A stretch of DNA of 64,000 nucleotides, from positions 4,622,983 to 4,686,982 of the forward strand of contig CP082962.1 of assembly GCA_021730285.1 (NCBI GenBank). The letters run 5' to 3'. The notes under the pieces were generated by a model, which searched no databases, was not told the origin of the DNA, and was given only the letters and a program-made list of their open reading frames with translations. Of the stretch, positions 18,556 through 26,996 are shown one piece after another. Made by a program: the position numbers and the translations under genes. Source of the stretch: Desulfovibrio sp. JY (lineage in GTDB: Bacteria > Desulfobacterota > Desulfovibrionia > Desulfovibrionales > Desulfovibrionaceae). Within the stretch, counting starts at the first letter, position 1, and each line of letters opens with the position of its first letter.

Positions 18556-19857
18556 ATGGCCGAGCACAAACCACGCCCCATGCTTGTCTTTGCCGACGAG
18601 ACCGGCAATATCTACGATCATCCCGAACTGGAGATGCTGGTGCGACGGGGCGATCGGCTGGAGCCGCCGCGTCCGGACGAGCTGATCCCCCTGCCGCCGG
18701 AAAGCGAGCTTTTCCTGCTGCCCGGCCGGGACGCCCTGGGCTTCGATGCGGAGTCCGGGGAGATCGAGCGCCTGGACGAGCGGGCCGTGGCCGCGTTCGT
18801 CTGCCCGGGGCATACCCTTTCGGCCACGGCCGCCTATGCCGCCCAACCCAACGCGCCGGTGCTGCCGCTTTTCGCCTATGGCGCGGTGGGGTTTTCCGGG
18901 GATCGGTTCTTCGTGGCCGCGTCCAGGGTGGACAAAGACCAGCGGCAGGTCTTTTCCGGCATCCCCCAGGACCGCATCGTCAAGGGAGCCAAGGCGCTCC
19001 GGAAAAAATATCCCCAAAACAGGCTGATCGAGCATTTGAGCGGTTGCGCCCTGACATCCTGCTGCCCGGCGGCGCGCAACCTGGCCCTGGGCCGCTTCGA
19101 AGCCCCCCTGCCCACGGCCCGGGTGTGCAATGCCCGCTGCATCGGCTGCCTGTCGCTCCAGCCCCCGGATTCGGGCTTCCCCTCCACCCAGAACCGCATC
19201 GCCTTCGGCCCCGATCCGGCCGAGATCGTGGAAATCATGGCCGAGCACAGCCGCCACGAGCGCCGGCCGATCTATTCCTTCGGCCAGGGCTGCGAAGGCG
19301 AACCACTGACGGAAATCGAAGCCATCCGCGAGGCCGTGGCCCGATTCCGGGCGGCCGGCGGCCGGGGCACGGTCAACATCAACACCAACGCCAGCCTGCC
19401 GGATGCCGTGGAACGCTTCGCCGCGGCCGGGGGCTCGTCGATACGGGTCAGCCTGTCGAGCGCCGACCCGGCACTCTACGCGGCCTACTACCGCCCCAAG
19501 GGCTACGCATTCGCCGACGTGCGCGAGAGCATAGCCCGGGCCAAGGCCGGCGGGCTCTTCGTCTCGCTCAATTTCCTCTTCTTCCCCGGCGTCTCGGATA
19601 CCGAAGCGGAACTGGCCCAGCTCGCGGAACTGATCACCACGTACAAGGTGGATTTCGTGCAGATGCGAAACCTCAACCTGGACCCGCAACTCTATATGAA
19701 GGTCGTGGCGGACAGCGGCGCGCTGACCAACCCGGCCAGACTCGCCTCCATGGGACTCAAAAACTTCCGCAAACGCCTGCGCAAAGCCTGCCCCTGGCTG
19801 GGGTTCGGCTATTTCAATCCGTATCAGGAGGAGAGGGGGAAGGGAGAAGGCGAATGA
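18556..19857 (+). CDS. Radical SAM protein of unknown function
   Basis: 433 residues. The radical SAM cluster motif is C-x3-C-x2-C in VCNARCIGCLSLQ near residue 195, followed by a TIM-barrel-like region (GQGCEGEPLTEIEAI, NINTNASLPDAV, SLSSADPALY). The ~190 residues before the cluster, including an extra CALTSCCPAAR cysteine group, are unassigned. That places the SAM motif unusually deep in the protein. ATG 18556 follows TCGGAGGAGCCGCA. The substrate is unknown. Confidence 0.8.
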   Translation: MAEHKPRPMLVFADETGNIYDHPELEMLVRRGDRLEPPRPDELIPLPPESELFLLPGRDALGFDAESGEIERLDERAVAAFVCPGHTLSATAAYAAQPNAPVLPLFAYGAVGFSGDRFFVAASRVDKDQRQVFSGIPQDRIVKGAKALRKKYPQNRLIEHLSGCALTSCCPAARNLALGRFEAPLPTARVCNARCIGCLSLQPPDSGFPSTQNRIAFGPDPAEIVEIMAEHSRHERRPIYSFGQGCEGEPLTEIEAIREAVARFRAAGGRGTVNINTNASLPDAVERFAAAGGSSIRVSLSSADPALYAAYYRPKGYAFADVRESIARAKAGGLFVSLNFLFFPGVSDTEAELAQLAELITTYKVDFVQMRNLNLDPQLYMKVVADSGALTNPARLASMGLKNFRKRLRKACPWLGFGYFNPYQEERGKGEGE

Positions 19858-19861
19858 GGAA

Positions 19862-19907
19862 CCGGGGGAGGGAACCCCTTTTTGAAAAAAGGGGTTCCCT
19901 CCCCCGG
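19862..19907. terminator. Long perfect palindrome after radical SAM gene
   Basis: CCGGGGGAGGGAACCCC at 19862-19878 pairs fully with 19891-19907, with T5/A6 extending the stem toward the centre. Same type as the 12060 and 12179 hairpins; a bidirectional terminator is likely. Confidence 0.65.
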
Positions 19908-20236
19908 ACCCCCACCCTCCCGAAAAACTTTAACGGGGGGCAAAGGAGGAAGAGTTTTTTTTAACGACTACGGGAAAATTTCTTCGTTCGCCCCGAAGGG
20001 GCGACGGCGTGGTGGCGGCGGAATTTGTCTGGGACGCGCTTGTCGCAAAGCGACATGCACCGTCCCGACAAATTCCGCCGCCATCTTCACTCTCCGACCT
20101 GCCGCCAGCCATCCCCGCCCCGTCCCGCCAAAGCACACCGGATGGGGGGTCCGGGGGGCCCGCGGCCTCCCGGCGGGGTGCAGGGGCAGAGCCCCTGCTG
20201 CGGGGCTAGGCAGCACCGTAGCAGGCCGGCCGGCCG
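19908..20236. repeat. Gene-free region with a 71-bp three-stem palindrome
   Basis: No gene is seen. At 20013-20083 a 17-base arm (TGGCGGCGGAATTTGTC) pairs perfectly with 20067-20083. An inner GGGACG/CGTCCC stem and an innermost TGTCGC-AAA-GCGACA hairpin follow. After it comes a GC-rich tract with another hairpin (AGGGGCAGAGCCCCT). It may be a miniature mobile element or a structured transcript end of purM. Confidence 0.5.
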
Positions 20237-21301
<1,065 letters not shown>

Positions 21302-21325
21302 GGGTTGCTCCTTGGAGGACTGCGA

Positions 21326-21907
21326 ATGGAAACGATATTCCATAGTATCTTTGCGCCTCGAATTCAAGGGAAGCCTGGCCGGGTCCTTTGCCGGACGGGT
21401 GTCTTGGCCGCTGTTCTCACGCTTCTCGCCGCTTCTCCCCTGCCCTGCGCCCTGGCCGACGGCGGTTCGTCGGAGTACTCCGCCCCGCCGTCCACCTATG
21501 GCCCGCCGCCCGAACTGCCCCCGGGCTCGAACGTGGACGACGATCCGCCCCGCCGCGACATCCACATGGGGACCGTGGACCACATGCGCATGGGGCGCGA
21601 CGACGAGGGCAATATCATTATGGAAGTGCGGCCGCGCCCGAAAGCGGCCCAACAACAGCCGCAGATGGGACCTATTTACGTGTACCCGCAGATCGGCGCG
21701 CCAGGTCCCTGGCGCGGACAGCCGGGTGTGGGCGGCCAGCCCGGCATGGGGCAGATGGGCGCTCCCGGCAACGGCGGGAATATGATGCGGCAAGGCGGAC
21801 AGCCCGGCCAGACGGGGCAGCCCGGCCAGACCGGTCGCTACGGAGGCCAGACGTCTTTCCCGCAAAGCGGGCAAACCGAGGATGGGCAGACGAAACGCGG
21901 GTTTTAA
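21326..21907 (+). CDS. Small exported Pro/Gly/Gln-rich protein
   Basis: 193 residues. A signal-peptide-like stretch (VLAAVLTLLAASPLPCALA, about 26-44) is followed by a low-complexity region rich in Pro, Gly, Gln and Met, with repeats of GQPG/GQTG type near the end. I do not recognise the family. ATG 21326 follows TTGGAGGACTGCGA. It may be cotranscribed with the AmrS-like gene 24 bases downstream. Confidence 0.7.
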   Translation: METIFHSIFAPRIQGKPGRVLCRTGVLAAVLTLLAASPLPCALADGGSSEYSAPPSTYGPPPELPPGSNVDDDPPRRDIHMGTVDHMRMGRDDEGNIIMEVRPRPKAAQQQPQMGPIYVYPQIGAPGPWRGQPGVGGQPGMGQMGAPGNGGNMMRQGGQPGQTGQPGQTGRYGGQTSFPQSGQTEDGQTKRGF

Positions 21908-21930
21908 ACCTTCCGACCAAGGAGGGAATC

Positions 21931-22947
21931 ATGCATCCGGCGCAATTGTGGAAACCGCTGCCCGACGGGCGCGTGTCGTGCCGGCTGTGCGCGCATTTTT
22001 GCCGCATCGCCGACGGCGACCGGGGCCTGTGCGGGGTGCGGGTCAACAAGGCGGGCGCGCTTTACACCCTGGCGTACGAACGGGTGGCGGCGGTGCATCT
22101 CGATCCGGTGGAGAAAAAACCGCTCTACCACTTTCAGCCGGGCAGCCTCGCCTTTTCCATCGGGACCATGGGCTGCAACCTGTCGTGCGCCTTCTGCCAG
22201 AATTATTCCCTGTCCCAGCCGCCGCGCCAGGGTCGCCCGGTGACCGGCGAACGAACCACGCCGGAGGCTCTTGTGGCAGCGGCCAAGGCATCGGGCGCGT
22301 CCTCGATCGCCTACACCTATTCCGAGCCCACGGTCTTTTTCGAGCTCATGCGCGACACGGCGGCCCTGGCCCACGAGGCGGGGCTTAAAAACATCATGGT
22401 GTCCAACGGGTTCCAGAGCGCCAAATGCCTCGAAGCCCTGGACGGGCTCATCGACGCGGCCAACATCGACCTCAAGGCCATGAACGCGGATTTCTACGAG
22501 CGCGTATGCGGGGCTAGGCTTCGCCCCGTGCTGCAAAACCTCGCGCACATGCGCAGCCTCGGCTGGTGGCTGGAGGTGACGACCCTGCTCATTCCCGGGG
22601 CCAACGACGCCGATGCGGAGCTTCGGGAACTGGCCGGGTTCCTGGTCAAGGAACTGGGGCCGGACACGCCGTGGCACATCTCGCGTTTCCATCCGGATTT
22701 CGGCATGCGCGACACGCCGCCGACGCCGCTTTCCCGGCTGGAGCGGGCCTTTGCCATCGGTCGCGAGGCCGGGTTGCGCTACGTCTATGTAGGCAATGTG
22801 GCCAATGAGGCGCATAGCGGCACGATCTGCCCGGCCTGCGGAACGGTCGTGCTGACGCGATCGGGCATGGGGCTGCGGGACACGCGCCTCACGCAGGGAC
22901 ACTGCGCGTCCTGCGGCGCGGCGATCGCCGGGGTCGGGCTGCCATAG
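21931..22947 (+). CDS. amrS: AmmeMemoRadiSam-system radical SAM enzyme
   Basis: 338 residues. N-terminal CRLCAHFCRI...GLCGVR cysteine motif, then the SAM cluster C-x3-C-x2-C in GCNLSCAFCQNYSLSQ. Family segments include YTYSEPTVFFELM, DAANIDLKAMN and HISRFHPDF. The C-terminal CPACG...CASCG looks like a zinc ribbon. The family is pyruvate-formate-lyase-activase-like with an undetermined substrate; the AmmeMemo partner genes are not in this window. ATG 21931 has AAGGAGGG upstream. Confidence 0.9.
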   Translation: MHPAQLWKPLPDGRVSCRLCAHFCRIADGDRGLCGVRVNKAGALYTLAYERVAAVHLDPVEKKPLYHFQPGSLAFSIGTMGCNLSCAFCQNYSLSQPPRQGRPVTGERTTPEALVAAAKASGASSIAYTYSEPTVFFELMRDTAALAHEAGLKNIMVSNGFQSAKCLEALDGLIDAANIDLKAMNADFYERVCGARLRPVLQNLAHMRSLGWWLEVTTLLIPGANDADAELRELAGFLVKELGPDTPWHISRFHPDFGMRDTPPTPLSRLERAFAIGREAGLRYVYVGNVANEAHSGTICPACGTVVLTRSGMGLRDTRLTQGHCASCGAAIAGVGLP

Positions 22948-23000
22948 GCCCCACCGGCTTGCCATGGGGTCGCAGTTGCAGTAAGCATTGCGCCTCCGTT

Positions 23001-23077
23001 CGGGGCGTGGCGCAGACTGGTAGCGCGCCTGCTTTGGGAGCAGGATGCCGGGTGTTCAAATCACCTCGCCCCGACCA
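23001..23077 (+). tRNA. tRNA-Pro (anticodon UGG)
   Basis: A 77-base cloverleaf with acceptor stem CGGGGCG/CGCCCCG, encoded CCA, anticodon stem CCTGC/GCAGG around TTTGGGA and T-loop GTTCAAATC. The 3' part from 23030 onward is also the left att repeat of the integrated element, so the tRNA is completed by element-derived sequence. Confidence 0.97.
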
Positions 23078-23079
23078 TA
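23030..23079. repeat. attL: 50-bp direct repeat in the 3' half of tRNA-Pro
   Basis: Bases 23030-23079, from the anticodon loop to two bases past the CCA, are identical to 38980-39029. Integration into the 3' half of a tRNA gene with restoration of the tRNA is the normal mode of P4-type integrases. Confidence 0.95.
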
Positions 23080-23087
23080 GATTTCAA

Positions 23088-23118
23088 GGGCTTGCGATTA
23101 TTTCGCAGGCCCTTTTTT
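23088..23118 (+). terminator. Terminator after tRNA-Pro (element-derived)
   Basis: GGGCTTGCGA-loop-TCGCAGGCCC followed by six Ts. A similar but different hairpin follows the right att copy, so both ends keep a functional tRNA terminator. Confidence 0.85.
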
Positions 23119-23351
23119 CGTGTAAAATTTTTCAGGGTACAATCTGGGGTACAAAAAGTGAGCCCGTTGGGCTTGTGCCCTTGAACGACTTTCACCCCTC
23201 CGCCCCCGCTTGCCCTGGAAGCCCAATTGTCTTCCCCATCCCTGAAGATTAGATTAAAAAAATAAGCGCAAAATAAAGCTTTTGACCTTTCAGCCACAGC
23301 TGTTCTGAGGTATCCCCGGAAATTGTTTTACTGGAACAAGGAGTGCAGACC

Positions 23352-23633
23352 ATGGCAACAACCCGAGACCATCAGAACACCGTCGTCCTATTGAAAAACA
23401 ATGCCCGTGTTCAAGGACACCCAACACTGACTATAACATCTGTCGATGTTAATAATGAAACATGCACAAGACTAAATCAACCTCAACACCATTACCAAAG
23501 CGCGAACAATTCGAATCAACATGAACTTCCAAAAGCTTGTAAGGCCATGGAAAATGAGATGCTTGATCCGCGAGATACTTTGTCAGGCCCTCCAAGCAAA
23601 CAGGGAATAATTACAGTTACGTATTACTTATAA
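23352..23633 (+). CDS. Hypothetical protein at element left end
   Basis: 93 residues, hydrophilic, Asn/Gln/His/Thr-rich, no recognised domain. ATG 23352 has AAGGAG eight bases upstream, which is the main support. The sequence is more AT-rich than the chromosome. It could be non-coding. Confidence 0.4.
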   Translation: MATTRDHQNTVVLLKNNARVQGHPTLTITSVDVNNETCTRLNQPQHHYQSANNSNQHELPKACKAMENEMLDPRDTLSGPPSKQGIITVTYYL

Positions 23634-23879
23634 ACTATTTTACCTTCCTCACATCCAAAGCATAACGGATACGGAGCCCAGCCCCATGCCCACTACAGGA
23701 GCGATTAGTCTGGTTTCGCCTTGTACGCTCCCGCCAGGGATGCTGCCCGTCTACCATGCTCCGCGACCTGACGCGCGAACAGCCGGGGGCCAAACTTAAA
23801 GAGGATTCGTCGCAAAGTCCTAGCGGCTAGGCCGTTGAAAAATAGCGGAGTGGGACGAACGGGGTGGGAGGAGATTATC

Positions 23880-23981
23880 TTGGCCTTTCCTGATGACGTT
23901 GTCATTGGCATGCTTATCGTTCTAGTCTTCCATGGCATCCTTATTTACAAGACCAATCGCTTTCACGGTAGGGAGGCATGA
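23880..23981 (+). CDS. Possible small membrane protein (33 residues)
   Basis: TTG start at 23880 preceded by GGGAGGAGATTATC. The product opens MAFPDDVVIGMLIVLVFHG and ends KTNRFHGREA, a single hydrophobic span with a basic tail. The good ribosome-binding site and the span support it. The rest of 23634-24116 shows no other convincing gene. Confidence 0.4.
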   Translation: MAFPDDVVIGMLIVLVFHGILIYKTNRFHGREA

Positions 23982-24116
23982 TCAACTTCGTATCGCCTAG
24001 TCCAGGGCTTAGGAGACCAAAACTTTATACTTCTTTTACATGGAAGAATATGAATTAATAAAGGACCGCGAGCGCCAGAGGATTGTGGGTCTTTATACTA
24101 CTTATCAGGAGCAAAT

Positions 24117-24458
24117 ATGTTTAAAGTATTATTATGTACAACTACTTTCATCTTATTATTAAGCATTTCACCATATGCTGGAGAAAATATTTTCGTATAT
24201 GACTCTGGAAATGATCTATTTGAAAGCATGAAAGATGGATACGGAAGCCCGAAAAAGAATTACGCCATGGGCTATGTGATCGGAGTAACTGACACCCTAC
24301 AAGGAATTGTTCTCAACATAAATCCAGGGGTAACTAAAATTCAAATATTCGACGTAGTGTTCAATTACTTAAAAGAAAACCCCCAAGAAAGACACGAAAA
24401 TGCCAGAACTATTGTACTGAAATCTCTTATAAAAGCCTTTGGGAAGAAGGGCTCCTAA
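24117..24458 (+). CDS. Exported Rap1a/Tai-like immunity-family protein
   Basis: 113 residues. A signal peptide (LLCTTTFILLLSISPYAG, cleavage near residue 21) is followed by a short globular domain with MGYVIGVTDTLQG and a C-terminal NYLKENPQERHENA ... LIKAFGKKG helix. The GYVxGVxD pattern and length resemble the Rap1a/Tai immunity family, which neutralises type VI amidase toxins in the periplasm. No effector gene is near. ATG 24117 has CAGGAG upstream. The gene is AT-rich. Confidence 0.55.
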   Translation: MFKVLLCTTTFILLLSISPYAGENIFVYDSGNDLFESMKDGYGSPKKNYAMGYVIGVTDTLQGIVLNINPGVTKIQIFDVVFNYLKENPQERHENARTIVLKSLIKAFGKKGS

Positions 24459-24688
24459 GCAGCATGGGCTTCTACACTACCCAATGTAGCCACTGTGACC
24501 AATGCAACGCAAAATCTGGCATGCCGATTATTACGGTTCAAGCTTCGCGCCCTGACAACCGGGTAACAGAAAGAATCCTGCCCCTTGATCTCTAGATCGC
24601 CCTGTCAAATTTCCGTCGTTGCATGGCCAAATCAAAACGCGGCCCACCTCCGAAGAAGCAGGCCGCCCATAGTCCTGTTGCCTCAAAC

Positions 24689-24985
24689 TTACGTTTGGCC
24701 GTGGCCTCCCATCTGGTCCAGGTCGATGACTCGCTCTCCATCGCCGGCACCGAAGAACTTCCTCAGTTCATCAAAATCGGCGTCTGTCCCCTCCAGGTCT
24801 ACGTTCAGGGTGTGGATGATGTGGCCGAGGCCCTTGGCACTCGTCCCGTCCATGGTCATCCTGCGGCACGCCTTGAGGACGTCCCCGAGGAATGCCAGCC
24901 CGGCCTGGCAGTTCTCAACATCGTTCTGAATGTCGCTTAGGTGGAGCGACAACGTGCGCATGCGGTTGATGGCGGGATTACTCAT
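24689..24985 (-). CDS. Hypothetical protein, third gene of a minus-strand trio
   Basis: 98 residues, helical and acidic, no recognised domain. ATG 24983-24985 lies inside the end of the HExxH gene (8-base overlap) with GGGAGGCGTG upstream, so the two are translationally coupled. Element cargo of unknown role. Confidence 0.6.
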   Translation of the reverse strand: MSNPAINRMRTLSLHLSDIQNDVENCQAGLAFLGDVLKACRRMTMDGTSAKGLGHIIHTLNVDLEGTDADFDELRKFFGAGDGERVIDLDQMGGHGQT

Positions 24986-25688
24986 GACACGCCTCCCGCA
25001 CTGCCGGCACGATCCGCCCATCCCCGACCGTCCCCCACAGGCAAAACGGGTCCGCGCCCACCTCGTCAGCCCAAGGGATACCCTTTTCCGCGTGACAGAC
25101 CGGCACATACTGGCACGGGTCCGTGGTCAACGGTTCAATAGGCTCGCGGCGCTTCTCCTTCTCCAGGATGGCTTTGCAGGCGATGGCGGTTTCCTCGATC
25201 TCGGCCAAGTGCCCCTCGGCTCCGGGCAACAGGGGCATTTCCTTGCCGGGATAAAGCACGTCCCAGGCGTGACAGTCGGCGCGGTGCTCGGCCAGTCGGT
25301 AGACCCGACGCTTGATATCCGCAGGCGTGGCGTCCATGTCCATGCGGAAATAGGTCATGGCGTCCATCTGGATCACGTGCGCGATCTCGTGCCACGTCAG
25401 GAAGCGATACACATCTTCGGCAGGGACAGCGCCAAGGTCGAGGATGCCCGTCTTGTTCCCGGCGAAGGCGTCCAGGTCGATGACGTTGGACAGGGCGATG
25501 CACGACCGCTCATCGCAAGCTTTTCCCCCCAGGTGGATGACAAGGCCACGCGCCCACGGACTGACGTAGCCCCAATAGCCCTCCATTTTTTCCACTCGCT
25601 CCACGATGATCGGCTTGCCGGCGAAAGTCCGGGTCAGGGCATCCAGCTCTCGAAACAGTGTCGGGGTCAGGTAGGTGAAGCGGCTCAT
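24978..25688 (-). CDS. Putative zinc metallopeptidase-like protein (HExxH)
   Basis: 236 residues. It carries LTWHEIAHVIQMD, a zinc-protease HExxH motif near residue 98, and about 36 residues later EHRADCHAWD, where E or H could be the third ligand. No signal peptide, so cytoplasmic. Four further cysteines lie in the C-terminal part. It overlaps both neighbours (ATGA at 25685-25688 and eight bases at the 3' end). It could act like ImmA-type proteases that cleave phage repressors, but lacks their usual surroundings. Confidence 0.6.
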   Translation of the reverse strand: MSRFTYLTPTLFRELDALTRTFAGKPIIVERVEKMEGYWGYVSPWARGLVIHLGGKACDERSCIALSNVIDLDAFAGNKTGILDLGAVPAEDVYRFLTWHEIAHVIQMDAMTYFRMDMDATPADIKRRVYRLAEHRADCHAWDVLYPGKEMPLLPGAEGHLAEIEETAIACKAILEKEKRREPIEPLTTDPCQYVPVCHAEKGIPWADEVGADPFCLWGTVGDGRIVPAVREACHE

Positions 25689-25888
25689 AACGCCACATCC
25701 ACCATGCCCGGCAGGATGGGGAGAATCGGCGCACAGGGTTCCACGGGCAGCGAGGCAGGCCCGTCGCCGAAAAATGAACGGGAATGCCCGCAGAGGGCCT
25801 TCAGAAGCGCCCAGGCGTGGACCTCGGCCAGGGTGTAGGGTTGGGATTGAACGCGGGACAGGGACAAGGTAAGCGGATGCTCAGCCAT
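25685..25888 (-). CDS. Small hypothetical protein, first gene of the trio
   Basis: 67 residues, no recognised domain. ATG 25888 follows GGAGGTAGAACC, and the stop overlaps the next start as ATGA. It leads a three-gene unit transcribed away from the Xre-type regulator at 26044. Confidence 0.55.
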   Translation of the reverse strand: MAEHPLTLSLSRVQSQPYTLAEVHAWALLKALCGHSRSFFGDGPASLPVEPCAPILPILPGMVDVAL

Positions 25889-25923
25889 GGTTCTACCTCC
25901 AGAGGGTAGGGTTGTGGTCAGGC

Positions 25924-25963
25924 CCCGGTAGGATGTTGGCGCATCCTGCCGGGCTGTTTTTTT
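25924..25963 (+). terminator. Hairpin with T-tract
   Basis: CCCGGTAGGATG-loop-CATCCTGCCGGG followed by CTGTTTTTTT. It lies upstream of the Xre-type gene and the operator repeats, and could stop plus-strand transcription entering from the left. Confidence 0.7.
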
Positions 25964-25977
25964 GTTGCCGTCTCAAT

Positions 25978-26034
25978 TGTGTTAATTCATCATCACTAAC
26001 AAGGTCAACTGAATGTGTTAGCAAATCATCACAA
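25978..26034. promoter_or_regulatory. Twin operator-like repeats upstream of Xre-type gene
   Basis: Two copies of an imperfect dyad with outer halves GTGTTA and TCATCAC, at about 25979-25996 and 26015-26032. They start 36 bases apart between the divergent genes at 25888 (-) and 26044 (+). The arrangement is typical of a phage-type Cro/CI operator pair. Confidence 0.55.
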
Positions 26035-26043
26035 GGAGGCCAT

Positions 26044-26241
26044 ATGCTCTCAAGTAACTTGGAAAAATTGATGTCTGAAAAAGAATGGACCGTTCGGGCT
26101 TTGGCCGAGGCCACGCGACTTGCACCCCAGACCATCATGCGCGCCCGGGGGGATATGATCGGCCGGTGCACACTCGACACCCTGGCCACCATCGCCGTGG
26201 CGCTCGGGGTCAGGACGAAGGACTTGTACGAGGAGGAGTGA
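26044..26241 (+). CDS. Xre/Cro-type helix-turn-helix regulator
   Basis: 65 residues, essentially one HTH domain: WTVRALAEATRLAPQTIMRA followed by LDTLATIAVALGVRTKDLY. ATG 26044 follows CAAGGAGGCCAT, so the longer upstream reading is rejected. It probably binds the twin repeats upstream and controls itself and the divergent trio. Confidence 0.8.
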   Translation: MLSSNLEKLMSEKEWTVRALAEATRLAPQTIMRARGDMIGRCTLDTLATIAVALGVRTKDLYEEE

Positions 26242-26261
26242 CCTGGCAGGGGATATGCTCC

Positions 26262-26489
26262 CTACGCTACCAGCTTCTTAGGGACACGTCGGCTTGCCAG
26301 GGGAGGTTTCTTAAATGCTTCAGGGTCAGCCATGAAAGCGTCAAGCACCGAGCGGGCGTAGCGATTGCGTTTCAGTCCAAACTTGGGGACCACATCCCCC
26401 CGGAGTAACTCAGCAAAATGCTCGTGGCTTTTGTACCCACAGTATTCCGCCGCCTTGGCTAGGGTGAAGAATGGGCCTTGAACGTCCAT
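26262..26489 (-). CDS. Small DNA-binding/excisionase-like protein
   Basis: 75 residues: FFTLAKAAEYCGYKSHEHFAELLRGDVVPKFG followed by RYARSVLDAFM, an arrangement like MerR/excisionase winged-helix proteins. The start at 26489 (MDVQGPF) follows AGGAAGCGCT. It is convergent with the Xre-type gene. An Xis role is plausible next to a recombinase gene. Confidence 0.55.
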   Translation of the reverse strand: MDVQGPFFTLAKAAEYCGYKSHEHFAELLRGDVVPKFGLKRNRYARSVLDAFMADPEAFKKPPLASRRVPKKLVA

Positions 26490-26573
26490 AGCGCTTCCTG
26501 TCTTTTCTACTGGTTCGCCAACAGGCAACAGCCGGGCTCTTGCTTCCCTATCCGAAGGGCGCTACCGGATGCC

Positions 26574-26996
26574 ATGGGCAAAGAAAAATTGCCGGCGAAT
26601 GCCATGACTCTGGGGGATCTTGTTGCCGAATTTGGCCGGCCAATCCAGGACACGGTCTTTGCTGAATATCTTGGGATAGATGTGCGGACCATTCGCAGGA
26701 ATGCAGGCAAATGGGGAGGCATTAAGGTCGCACGCGGCCACTTCATGTTCTTTGAATTCCGAGTCAAGGAGGTGCTTAATGCCAAGCTTACTCCGCAGAA
26801 ACGGGACGAAGCGATGGTGTGGTGCCGTGATGGTCAACGGCCAGCGCTCCAGTCATTGGCTCCCGGACGCCTCAAAGGACAGCGAAAGAGCCGCGGCAGC
26901 CTGGGAGGCGGCAGAGAAGGTCCGCCTAAAAAATCTACAGGCAGGCGTTCAGACGATCCCCTTGGTTTCCTGGACAGTCCTCCGTCTGGCGACTGA
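26574..26996 (+). CDS. HTH-like protein overlapping the second recombinase gene
   Basis: 140 residues as read. Only the first ~70 look genuine: LGDLVAEFGRPIQDTVFAEY, LGIDVRTIRRNAGKWGG and VARGHFMFFEFRVKEVL, a DNA-binding arrangement. The frame then runs 218 bases into the recombinase gene and reads like out-of-frame sequence. Either a long overlap or a lost stop codon explains this. The start is uncertain. Confidence 0.45.
   Translation: MGKEKLPANAMTLGDLVAEFGRPIQDTVFAEYLGIDVRTIRRNAGKWGGIKVARGHFMFFEFRVKEVLNAKLTPQKRDEAMVWCRDGQRPALQSLAPGRLKGQRKSRGSLGGGREGPPKKSTGRRSDDPLGFLDSPPSGD

Noticed and set aside
18498..19964. 488-codon plus-strand frame over the radical SAM gene
   Set aside because: Shifted shadow of the radical SAM gene; the real frame has the C-x3-C-x2-C motif and a ribosome-binding site.
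23705..23938. 77-codon minus-strand frame in the left part of the element
   Set aside because: Weak start signals and antisense to a better-supported small membrane protein at 23880; composition is unconvincing.
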